A DNA stretch of 6,600 nucleotides from Clostridia bacterium (GTDB lineage: Bacteria; Bacillota; Clostridia; Oscillospirales; Acutalibacteraceae), in assembly GCA_900752115.1 (NCBI GenBank), contig CAADUC010000076.1:1-6600 (forward strand), read 5' to 3'. Of the stretch, positions 1 through 5,409 are shown piece by piece. Both the position numbers and the translations under genes were made by a program. Numbering within the stretch: position 1 is the first letter of the stretch; every line of letters begins with the position of its first letter. The notes beneath the pieces are model-generated. The model did not search any database, had not been told where the DNA came from, and saw nothing but the letters and a program-made list of their open reading frames with translations.

Positions 1-422
1 ACTGCCGCCCGCTGCACGAGCTGAGTGCGGCGGTACTTGCGGCGGGCGGCGTACGCATTTTGCGTGATCCGACGCGCGGCGGCGTGGCGACAACGCTCAA
101 TGAGTTTGTCGAGGGCGGCGCGCTCACCGTTGAACTCGATGAGGACGCCATCCCGATCGACCCGCCCGTAGCGGCGGCGTGTGATCTTCTGGGTCTTGAT
201 CCTCTCTACAGTGCGTGTGAAGGGCGTCTTCTCGCCGTTGTAGATCCTGCGTACGCCGAGGCGGCGCTCGATGCACTGCGGCACACGGAAGGCGGCGAGG
301 GTGCGGCAATCATCGGACGAATTACGGAGAGCCGTCCAGGCTGCGTCGTCCTGCGGACTTCCCTCGGCGGCGCACGCATTCTCGGCAAGCTCACCGGCGC
401 CCAATTGCCGCGAATCTGTTGA
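1..422 (+). CDS. hypE: HypE, [NiFe]-hydrogenase maturation protein (C-terminal part, 5' end outside window)
   Basis: About 139 residues of the C-terminal half are present; codons run from position 3 and the stop is TGA at 420-422. HypE dehydrates a thiocarboxamide on its own C-terminal cysteine to a thiocyanate, which supplies the cyanide ligands of the [NiFe] centre in the cytoplasm, working with HypF, HypC and HypD. The fragment shows the family signature LRDPTRGGVATTLNEF, then LLGLDPLYSACEG, the segment GAAIIGRI, and the exact terminal motif LPRIC, whose last residue is the carrier cysteine. This belongs to the PurM/AIR-synthase-like superfamily, and the visible part is mainly the AIRS_C domain. 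The reading frame is intact and the catalytic cysteine is kept, so the gene looks functional. The rest of a hyp cluster would be expected to the left. One departure is a Cys in LYSACEG where I recall Asn being common. Identification is very secure. Confidence 0.96.
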   Translation, partial: CRPLHELSAAVLAAGGVRILRDPTRGGVATTLNEFVEGGALTVELDEDAIPIDPPVAAACDLLGLDPLYSACEGRLLAVVDPAYAEAALDALRHTEGGEGAAIIGRITESRPGCVVLRTSLGGARILGKLTGAQLPRIC

Positions 423-452
423 GCAGGCTGAGCTCTGGCAGGCTGAGCCTGC
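423..452. repeat. 11-bp direct repeat and short palindrome just after hypE
   Basis: The sequence GCAGGCTGAGC occurs at 423-433 and again at 438-448, a 15-bp period. The second copy is also the left part of a perfect hairpin, GCAGGC-TGA-GCCTGC, at 438-452. The repeat starts one base after the hypE stop. No T-run follows, so it is not a normal terminator. The rest of the gap up to 564 holds no supported gene. Confidence 0.5.
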
Positions 453-564
453 ACGCAATGGCCCGCGAGGCAGTCGGGTGGGAACGAATCGCCTGTGCGG
501 CGCGGGACGGTCTGAACATACTCCCGAAACATTACGCGAATTCTTCGAGAAGATACAAAAATGA

Positions 565-607
565 GCGCGGTGCACCCTGTCAAAAAGCAAGGGTACGCCG
601 CGCTTTT
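565..607. terminator. Bidirectional intrinsic terminator between hypE and the DUF2812 gene
   Basis: Arms at 565-578 and 590-603 form a 14-bp stem with one G-U pair and one mismatch, starting GCGCGG and closing CCGCGC, around an 11-nt loop. TTTT follows on the plus strand. On the minus strand the stem is followed by a T-rich run (complement of 553-561). It sits between two convergent genes and can serve hypE (+) and the DUF2812 gene (-). Confidence 0.8.
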
Positions 608-629
608 CAATACTGATATTTCCACGAGT

Positions 630-1931
630 TTACGCGTTTTGCCAGAGTGTGAGAAGATCCTCCTCTTCCAGCATCCAGCTGGCGGTAACGGACAGCACTC
701 TTCCCTCCCCGGCAAGGATCCAGTTTCTGTTTCCGGAGGGATAATCCGTACAGTAGAGTGTATCCACAGGAAGGTCGACCGCATTTGCTTCCCGACAGGA
801 ACCTCCGTCAGACTTTTGCGCCAGGAGCTGCTCCGCACACCAGTCGGAGAGAGCGGAGAGCGGTGTTGTATAGACCTCATAGAGCAGGAAGCCATCACCC
901 TCTCCCTCCTCATACTGCTGCACGCGCTGGCGGGAAAGCAAGGGTGAGGAGCTGTCTGTCCGGTAAAAGTACCACAATTCCGATGGAGCGCTTGCGAGCG
1001 ACTGTACCCGTACAAACTGCTTCGGTTCAGGATTTCCCCCTCCGATCAGATCGCCCGCTGACATTCCCATAACCACCGCAAAAACAACGGCAAGCACGAC
1101 GTCGGCAAGAAGGAACAGCGTGCGGTTGCCGCCGCGTGAAAAGCCTTCCCGGCGCATATGGCGGCGCAGCGCGTTCAGCGCGGCAGCCATGCCGAGAATG
1201 CAGAAGAAGTACAACAGGAAATACGACGCAGCTCCTCCCTGCCCCGACAGAAAAGAGAATACCACAAATCCTGCAGCGGCCAGCAGGGCAAAAATGAGAA
1301 ACACAGTGTCCGCACGACGGCAAAGATTGCTCGATACGCATCTGCCTCCCTGCGCGACAGATTTGAGAGAGCGCCTCAGCCAAAATGCGTAGGCAAAAAA
1401 GTGAAGAAGCAGCATCAGGAGCAAGACCGGCATCAGCAGCAGAAGAAGAAGCCCGACAGAACTGCTCAGAAGTATCAACGGCTCCGCGGCATTGGACAGG
1501 AAAAGCTGTCCCAGCTCGAAAACAGCCAGAAAAAACAGCGCCGCATTGGGCAGCAGAAACAATTTTCGCATAGAGCGGCGGATCGCCGTGAGGCGAACGC
1601 TTTCATCTGTCTCGATCGGAACAGGGGTTTCCCGATCGGTACGGTAAACCTGAAGCTGACCCCAGTCACAGACCTTTTTCCACCCCGCTTCAGCGCAGAG
1701 ATCGCGAAGCGTCTCCGCTTTGGGATCATTCAGCGGATCGAACATCGAACCTTGCGGCAAATATGTTACGGCATAAGAAGTCTTGCACGGCTCTCCTCTC
1801 CGGTATTTCCAAAACAGAGATCCAATCTCCTCAAGCTGTAAACCGCGACGCGCCATAGCCGAGAGCCGGCGCTCCATGGCCGCGAACTCAAATGGCTGAA
1901 AAATCTCCATTCGGTAAGCATACTCCTTCAC
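630..1931 (-). CDS. DUF2812 domain-containing membrane protein, partner of the PadR regulator
   Basis: The 433-residue protein has a cytoplasmic N-terminal DUF2812 domain (about residues 1-105). Visible there are the early aromatic stretch YRMEIFQPFEFAAMERRLSA, the WK.. segment and a WKKVCDWGQLQVYR segment typical of this family. Five hydrophobic stretches follow, at about 124-145, 151-184 (very Leu-rich, perhaps two passes), 209-229, 234-253 and 271-293. A soluble C-terminal region of roughly 135 residues (300-433) probably faces outside. The start is GTG at 1931, chosen because GGGAGGAG lies 5 nt upstream and because it overlaps the padR stop as GTGA, implying translational coupling. ATG at residue 8 is a less likely alternative. 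DUF2812 genes are commonly found next to PadR regulators. Their biochemical role is not known to me; a membrane sensor or stress-response role is inference only. Confidence 0.88.
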   Translation of the reverse strand: MKEYAYRMEIFQPFEFAAMERRLSAMARRGLQLEEIGSLFWKYRRGEPCKTSYAVTYLPQGSMFDPLNDPKAETLRDLCAEAGWKKVCDWGQLQVYRTDRETPVPIETDESVRLTAIRRSMRKLFLLPNAALFFLAVFELGQLFLSNAAEPLILLSSSVGLLLLLLMPVLLLMLLLHFFAYAFWLRRSLKSVAQGGRCVSSNLCRRADTVFLIFALLAAAGFVVFSFLSGQGGAASYFLLYFFCILGMAAALNALRRHMRREGFSRGGNRTLFLLADVVLAVVFAVVMGMSAGDLIGGGNPEPKQFVRVQSLASAPSELWYFYRTDSSSPLLSRQRVQQYEEGEGDGFLLYEVYTTPLSALSDWCAEQLLAQKSDGGSCREANAVDLPVDTLYCTDYPSGNRNWILAGEGRVLSVTASWMLEEEDLLTLWQNA

Positions 1932-2251
1932 GACTGCTCCTCCCTTCCCACCAAACGATCGTAATCACTGATTCTGGCCCGCAGCCTGTCGTATTCCTCA
2001 CGCAAAAGGAGGCGGCCCCGGTCTGTCAGCCGGTAGCTGCGGCGGCGGCCTCTGGCCCCCGTTTCTTCAATCATCCCGTCGTGCAGAAATTGCTCGAGAA
2101 GATTGTAGAGCGTACCGGGACCAACCACGACGCGGCCCTCCGTGACAGCGCTCACCTCGTTCATAATATCCGCCCCGCAGCGCTCTTCCCGCAGGCAAAG
2201 CAGGATGTAAAACATCTGCTCCGTAAGCGTCTGAAATTTCTCGCGCGGCAC
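1928..2251 (-). CDS. PadR-family transcriptional regulator
   Basis: The product is a 107-residue winged-helix DNA-binding repressor. It shows the PadR hallmarks in order: LTEQMFYILLCL (9-20), a CGADIMNEV segment in place of the usual HGY.IM, TEGRVVVGPGTLYNLL (about 37-52, the recognition helix), FLHDGMIEE, the basic wing RGRRRSYRLTDRGR, and a C-terminal helix about 80-103 for dimerisation. The start is GTG at 2251, with GGAGG 9 nt upstream. No ATG lies upstream in frame before a TAG at 2309-2311. The stop overlaps the start of the DUF2812 gene, so the two form an operon. PadR proteins usually repress their own operon and are released by a ligand or stress. The paired repeats on the promoter upstream fit autorepression, which is inferred. 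Length is normal for the short PadR subgroup. Confidence 0.94.
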   Translation of the reverse strand: MPREKFQTLTEQMFYILLCLREERCGADIMNEVSAVTEGRVVVGPGTLYNLLEQFLHDGMIEETGARGRRRSYRLTDRGRLLLREEYDRLRARISDYDRLVGREEQS

Positions 2252-2343
2252 CCGCCTTCGCCTCCAGTTCTCTGCAACGCCTTCCCATGCAGGAGAAACA
2301 CATTTCCCCTATTCCGCCGTTTTAGGAAAAGGTAAATCACTAA

Positions 2344-2392
2344 ATATCGAATATCGATATCCTAGCTTCATTGTATCATCGAATATCGATAT
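2344..2392. promoter_or_regulatory. Two-copy operator candidate for PadR
   Basis: A 15-bp sequence, ATCGAATATCGATAT, occurs at 2346-2360 and again at 2378-2392, 32 bp apart (about three helical turns). Each copy contains the perfect 10-bp palindrome ATATCGATAT (2351-2360 and 2383-2392). The copy at 2378-2392 fills the -35/-10 spacer and the other begins just after the predicted transcription start. Copy placement over the promoter fits repression; binding by the adjacent PadR is inferred. Confidence 0.75.
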
Positions 2393-2398
2393 TGTCAA
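2363..2398 (-). promoter_or_regulatory. Strong sigma-A-type promoter of the padR-DUF2812 operon
   Basis: Read on the minus strand, TTGACA (complement of 2393-2398) is followed after exactly 17 bp by TACAAT (complement of 2370-2375). The -35 box matches the consensus fully and the -10 matches 5 of 6. Transcription would start near 2363, leaving a leader of about 110 nt before the padR GTG. Confidence 0.88.
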
Positions 2399-2404
2399 CA
2401 CAAA

Positions 2405-2417
2405 TGCAAGGCTTGCA
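2405..2417. repeat. 13-bp palindrome upstream of the padR -35 box
   Basis: TGCAAG-G-CTTGCA is a perfect palindrome with a single central base, 7 bp upstream of the -35 box of the padR promoter. It could be a binding site for another regulator. It may also be chance; no recognised motif is claimed. Confidence 0.3.
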
Positions 2418-2440
2418 AAGCGGATTGCTGTAACGGCCAT

Positions 2441-2494
2441 ACACAAAAACCGGAGCCGTTTTGTGCGATAAACGCTCAGAACGGTTCCGGTTTT
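2441..2494 (-). terminator. Intrinsic terminator of the yitT-like gene
   Basis: Arms at 2446-2460 and 2480-2494 form a 15-bp stem with one G-U pair (AAAACCGG... on one side, ...CCGGTTTT on the other) around a 19-nt loop. On the minus strand it ends in a run of five T. It lies 65 bp past the yitT stop and just upstream of the padR promoter, separating the two units. A T-rich run also follows on the plus strand. Confidence 0.82.
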
Positions 2495-2532
2495 GTTTGC
2501 TTATTTTGTTCGTAAAAGATGCGATTTCCTTG

Positions 2533-2553
2533 ATTTTACAACGGACTCATTTT
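2533..2553 (-). repeat. Second copy of the 21-bp end of the palindromic element
   Basis: This 21-bp stretch matches 5205-5225 at 19 of 21 positions; the shared core reads CAACGGAC on the plus strand. It lies 6 bp past the stop of the yitT-like gene. No matching opposite end was found nearby, so it may be a lone end, a decayed element or a shared post-gene motif. Confidence 0.55.
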
Positions 2554-2558
2554 CCGTG

Positions 2559-3203
2559 TTACTCCAGTTCAACCGCCTCATGTCCCTGCGGGGAATCCGG
2601 AAGAGCTTTCTTCCGGCCGGCACGCTGTACAAAACCAATCAGCTGACCGGACAGCGCCACAGTCAGAAGAGAGCAAAGCAGCCGCTCCAGCGGAATATAG
2701 GTTGCGGAAAGCAGCAGGACAATCAGGTCAGTGAGAAGATATGCCCACTGGATGTTCCAATGCGTCAGACGGGAGATCACCATCGCAAGCGCGTCGTCTC
2801 CTCCCGGCGCACCGCCCGCGCGCACGCTAAGGCCTACGCCCACACCGACAAACGCCGCTCCCACAAAGGCAGCCAGCCATGGAAGCTCCGCAAGCTGGGG
2901 CCACAAAGGCGGGAACTGCTCAAACAGGGCGTAAAATGCGGAAAAACCGCCGCCTGCTACGGCAGAATACAGCAGAAACTCCTTTCCCAGAAGCTTCCAC
3001 CCCGCTGCATAGCACAGGACGTTCATGATAACGCCCGAAATCGATGGTGAAACACCAAGCCAGTGCTGCAGCAACAGCGTCATGCCGAGAACTCCGCCCT
3101 CGGTAACATTCGAGAGCGCATGGACATTGTACAGACCGAAGGCAAGAATCGCGCTTCCCAAAAGGGCTTGCGCACAACGCTTCGGCTTTACGGGGGTAAA
3201 CAC
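2559..3203 (-). CDS. YitT-like (DUF161) integral membrane protein
   Basis: The 214-residue protein is mostly hydrophobic, with about six membrane segments (roughly residues 10-30, 50-71, 77-97, 108-128, 150-170 and 174-192). Family-like glycine motifs are visible: TEGGVLGMTLLL (34-45) and GVGLSVRAGGAPGGDDALA (122-140), the latter matching the conserved G-rich plus GG.D region of YitT proteins. The C-terminal tail after residue 193 is short and polar, so the extra DUF2179 domain of full-length YitT proteins (about 280 residues) is absent. The start is GTG at 3203, with AGAAAGGA 9 nt upstream. An ATG at 3213 is in another frame. The gene has its own promoter and terminator, so it appears monocistronic. 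Function is unknown; transport of a small molecule is only a guess. Family assignment is good. Confidence 0.85.
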   Translation of the reverse strand: MFTPVKPKRCAQALLGSAILAFGLYNVHALSNVTEGGVLGMTLLLQHWLGVSPSISGVIMNVLCYAAGWKLLGKEFLLYSAVAGGGFSAFYALFEQFPPLWPQLAELPWLAAFVGAAFVGVGVGLSVRAGGAPGGDDALAMVISRLTHWNIQWAYLLTDLIVLLLSATYIPLERLLCSLLTVALSGQLIGFVQRAGRKKALPDSPQGHEAVELE

Positions 3204-3214
3204 AATAACACATC

Positions 3215-3240
3215 CTTTCTGTTATAAGTTTAACAGAAAG
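3215..3240. promoter_or_regulatory. Perfect 10-bp inverted repeat over the yitT promoter and SD
   Basis: CTTTCTGTTA at 3215-3224 and TAACAGAAAG at 3231-3240 are exact reverse complements with a 6-bp spacer. The repeat covers the predicted -10 and start point, and its lower-coordinate arm contains most of the yitT SD. It could be a repressor operator; the central TGTTA...TAACA resembles the Rex consensus TTGTTAAN4TTAACAA at 11 of 14 positions. Alternatively it could be an RNA hairpin hiding the SD. Confidence 0.6.
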
Positions 3241-3255
3241 AAAGCGTTTTGGCAA
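3227..3255 (-). promoter_or_regulatory. Candidate promoter of the yitT-like gene
   Basis: On the minus strand, TTGCCA (complement of 3250-3255, 5 of 6 to consensus) is followed after 17 bp by TAAACT (complement of 3227-3232, 4 of 6). The -10 box lies inside the inverted repeat at 3215-3240. The leader would be only about 15-20 nt. Confidence 0.5.
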
Positions 3256-3293
3256 GCCGGGTGACACAGAACAGGAAGTTTCCATTTTCAGCA

Positions 3294-3323
3294 TTGCCTC
3301 CTTTCCCTTTCCTGTGTTAAAAT
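3294..3323 (+). promoter_or_regulatory. Candidate promoter of the antiporter gene
   Basis: TTGCCT at 3294-3299 (4 of 6) is followed after 18 bp by TAAAAT at 3318-3323 (5 of 6). The -10 has a TG one base upstream (3315-3316), giving an extended -10 element. The predicted start near 3330 leaves a leader of about 116 nt before the GTG. That leader contains a weak hairpin (CGGGG 3341-3345 with CCCCG 3376-3380) without a T-run. Confidence 0.6.
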
Positions 3324-3433
3324 AGTTAAGAAAGAATGTACGGGGTTCCTTCGCGGTTGGTCTGAGAAGAATGGTCCCCGAATAAAAATAAGAAGGATGA
3401 TTGCACAGTATCAAGCATCCGTTTTTCTGGAAA

Positions 3434-3439
3434 AGGAGG
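3434..3439 (+). promoter_or_regulatory. Ribosome binding site that fixes the antiporter start
   Basis: AGGAGG lies 6 nt before GTG 3446. The longer in-frame option, TTG at 3401, has only AGAAGGA 3 nt before it and would add 15 polar residues ahead of the first membrane segment, so GTG 3446 is preferred. Confidence 0.85.
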
Positions 3440-3445
3440 TATCCT

Positions 3446-5047
3446 GTGACCGCTCTTCTGCTGCTGGCGGCCATCGTCATTTTTGCCTGTATCCTTGGGA
3501 ACCGCGTTTCCCAACGTTATGGCATGCCGACGCTGCTTGCCTTTATTGTACTTGGCATGCTGTTCGGCTCCGACGGATTGTTCCGCATTGATTTTGACAA
3601 TTACCATATCGCCGAGGACGTCTGTTCCGCAGCTCTGATCGCCATCATGTTTTACGGCGGCTTCGGCACAAGCTGGCACGAGGCGCGTCCTGTCGCGGTG
3701 CGCGCATCTCTGCTGTCATCGCTCGGCGTAGTGCTGACCTCGCTTCTGACAGGGCTGTTCTGCTGGTATGCGCTTGGTTTTTCCATGCTCGAGGGCATGC
3801 TGCTCGGTGCGATTCTCGGCTCGACGGACGCAGCCTCCGTGTTCTCCATCCTGCGCTCGAAGCGGCTGAATCTCAAGGGCGGTACCGCCTCCCTCCTGGA
3901 AGTGGAAAGCGGCTCGAACGATCCCTTTGCCTACATGATGACCGTCCTTCTGCTCTCCGCCATGCAAGGGGAGGGACTCTCTGTACAAAGCATTTTGTTA
4001 ACAGCCGGACAGCAGCTCGTACTTGGCGTATTGTTTGGCGTGCTGATCGGCAAACTCGGCATTTTACTGATGCGGCGCTTCCCCTTTGGAACCAGCGGTC
4101 TTGACGCGGCTTGTCTTCTTGGGCTTGCCCTGCTCTCCTATGCCGTTCCGACACTGCTCGGCGGCAACGGTTACCTCTCCGCCTATCTTGCAGGTCTGCT
4201 TCTCGGCAATGCGGAGCTGCCGGACCAACGCGGGCTGGTTCACTTTTTTGACGCGGCTACCGGCCTGATGCAAATGCTGATTTTCTTTCTGCTCGGTCTG
4301 CTCAGCTTTCCATCCCGTCTGCCGCAAGTACTGCCAATCGCCATTCCGGTCGCCCTCTTTCTCACTTTCGCAGCGAGGCCAGGAGCTGTGTTTTTGCTTC
4401 TCTCGCCGTTCCGATGCCCCGTGAGGCAGCAGCTTCTCGTCTCCTGGGCGGGACTGCGCGGTGCAGCCTCCATTGTGTTTGCCATTCTCGCTGTCAATTC
4501 TCCGGCTGTCCTCGAGAGCGACATCTATCATATCGTTTTTGCCGTTGTGCTGCTTTCCATCACCTTCCAGGGTACGCTGCTGCCCGCAGCGGCCAGGAAA
4601 CTCGACATGATCGGCAGTGGTGATGACGTCATGCGGACCTTCAGCGATTACGCAGCCGAGACAGAAGTCGAGTTCATTCAGCTTGATGTAACGCCGGGCC
4701 ACCCGTGGGAAGGAAAAACACTGCGAGAGCTTGCCCTCCCTCCTGGCCTTCTTTGCGTAATGATTCTGCGCGGAGAAACCCCTCTGACACCGCGCGGCAA
4801 AACCATCCTGCGCGCAGGGGATTCCGCTGTTCTCTGCGCTGCCTCCTTCACCGGACACGAGGAAGAAATCAGCCTCTCCGAATTCCCGCTGACGGACGGT
4901 CATCCCTGGGTGCAGAAACGAATCAGCAGCCTTGGCCTGCCGCCGCAGGAGCTGATTGTGCTTGTTCGGCGCGAAGGCAAAGCGTTCGTCCCAGACGGCG
5001 GCACGCTGCTCAAGAGCGGCGATCGCATCGTTGTCGGAAAAAGCTGA
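3446..5047 (+). CDS. CPA1-type K+(Na+)/H+ antiporter with two C-terminal RCK_C domains
   Basis: The 533-residue inner-membrane protein exchanges a monovalent cation for protons. The first ~385 residues are a Na+/H+-exchanger domain with about 12 hydrophobic segments. Visible family motifs are GSTDAASVFSIL (about 125-136), ESGSNDPFAYMMT (154-166; the ND pair is the ion-binding hallmark of CPA1 proteins) and WAGLRGAASIVFAI (334-347). Two RCK_C (TrkA-C) domains follow, at about 407-469 and 473-533. Each has the pattern G-HPW ... LGLPP or LALPP ... R.G ... P.G.T.L..GD, so they are tandem repeats. The architecture matches the NhaP2/CvrA potassium/proton antiporter group, though without the extra C-terminal domain of the larger members. 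RCK_C domains commonly bind regulatory ligands, in several Firmicutes c-di-AMP; that is inferred here. Potassium as the main substrate is likely but not provable from sequence. The gene appears monocistronic. Confidence 0.93.
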   Translation: MTALLLLAAIVIFACILGNRVSQRYGMPTLLAFIVLGMLFGSDGLFRIDFDNYHIAEDVCSAALIAIMFYGGFGTSWHEARPVAVRASLLSSLGVVLTSLLTGLFCWYALGFSMLEGMLLGAILGSTDAASVFSILRSKRLNLKGGTASLLEVESGSNDPFAYMMTVLLLSAMQGEGLSVQSILLTAGQQLVLGVLFGVLIGKLGILLMRRFPFGTSGLDAACLLGLALLSYAVPTLLGGNGYLSAYLAGLLLGNAELPDQRGLVHFFDAATGLMQMLIFFLLGLLSFPSRLPQVLPIAIPVALFLTFAARPGAVFLLLSPFRCPVRQQLLVSWAGLRGAASIVFAILAVNSPAVLESDIYHIVFAVVLLSITFQGTLLPAAARKLDMIGSGDDVMRTFSDYAAETEVEFIQLDVTPGHPWEGKTLRELALPPGLLCVMILRGETPLTPRGKTILRAGDSAVLCAASFTGHEEEISLSEFPLTDGHPWVQKRISSLGLPPQELIVLVRREGKAFVPDGGTLLKSGDRIVVGKS

Positions 5048-5074
5048 AACAAATAAAAATTTAAAAATGAAATA

Positions 5075-5220
5075 GGGCTGTTGCAAAATGAAAACGCAAT
5101 AGCAATCTGCACAAGGAATTCAAAACAGGCAATGAAAATCGGCCCTCGAGAGGAGCGGTTCTGCTCTTCTCGAGGGCCGATTCTTGTGCATGATTTTTAA
5201 GGCTATTTTGCAACGGACCC
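5075..5220. repeat. 146-bp imperfect palindromic element (MITE-like) in the antiporter/HD gap
   Basis: The left end GGGCTGTTGCAAAAT (5075-5089) faces GGGTCCGTTGCAAAAT read inward from 5220. Inside, TGCACAAG (5108-5115) faces its complement at 5183-5190, and AATCGGCCCTCGAGA begins the central hairpin. The arms thus match in three blocks separated by unpaired stretches. The end sequence resembles the GTTGCAAA ends of IS6-type and some other insertion sequences. No transposase and no clear target duplication are seen, so a small non-autonomous element is an inference. Confidence 0.55.
5137..5182. terminator. Very stable hairpin, probable shared terminator of convergent genes
   Basis: Arms at 5137-5156 and 5163-5182 form a 20-bp stem with a single G-U pair and a 6-nt loop; the core is CGGCCCTCGAGA. 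On the minus strand the stem runs into TTTTC. On the plus strand a run of five T comes about 11 nt later. It lies 90 bp after the antiporter stop and well downstream of the HD gene on the other strand. It is also the core of the palindromic element. Confidence 0.7.
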
Positions 5221-5397
5221 ATTTTGATTTCCTGATAAATCCAAATGACGTACATCATAAATCTCTGCAGAGAATACCGTATGTCCTTCTTTTTTGACAG
5301 CCTCCTGCTCCAAGGCTTCTTCATAAAAAAGAAATTCTTCATAAAAATGGAGGCAGAAAAGTAAAAATCGCTGCAATCCAACAATGCATGCCGTGCA
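5203..5397 (-). other. Open, protein-like frame without a convincing start (possible gene remnant)
   Basis: Between TGA at 5398-5400 and TAG at 5203-5205 the minus strand is open for 64 codons and reads like real protein in its second half, including EEALEQEAVKKEGHTVF and AEIYDVRHLDLSGNQ. There is no ATG; the only start-like codon is TTG at 5376, without an SD. The stretch is richer in A and T than the neighbouring genes. Its last seven codons lie inside the end of the palindromic element. It may be the 3' remnant of a lost gene or chance. I do not recognise it. Confidence 0.3.
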
Positions 5398-5409
5398 TCA
5401 AACAGCAGG

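Noticed and set aside
455..560. Possible tRNA or tRNA-Sec after hypE
   Set aside because: Short complementary stretches exist, but no acceptor stem, anticodon arm or T-loop set can be assembled.
206..1015. 269-codon minus-strand frame across hypE, the terminator and the DUF2812 end
   Set aside because: It crosses two well-supported genes and a bidirectional terminator, and it has low-complexity Arg/Ser/Pro-rich content.
1158..1841. 227-codon plus-strand frame inside the DUF2812 gene
   Set aside because: The translation is Gln/Lys/Arg-rich, the mirror of Leu-rich membrane codons on the other strand, with no SD or known motif.
3401..3445. TTG 3401 as the antiporter start
   Set aside because: It would add 15 residues before the membrane segment with poor SD spacing, whereas GTG 3446 has AGGAGG at ideal spacing.
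3397..3591. 64-codon frame starting ATG at 3397
   Set aside because: Its SD-like bases touch the ATG with no spacing, and it overlaps the antiporter in another frame with no protein-like features.
4064..5086. 340-codon open frame on the minus strand inside the antiporter gene
   Set aside because: It lies fully antisense to a gene with clear family motifs. Its translation is rich in Gln, Arg and His with no recognisable domain, as expected from a GC-rich shadow frame.
5061..5384. 107-codon minus-strand frame through the palindromic element
   Set aside because: It runs through the 20-bp hairpin and has no SD. A different frame of the same strand looks more protein-like in its first half.
5384..5398. 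Hairpin ATGCA-loop-TGCAT after the HD gene as its terminator
   Set aside because: The stem is only 5 bp and no T-run follows; the hairpin at 5137-5182 is far stronger.
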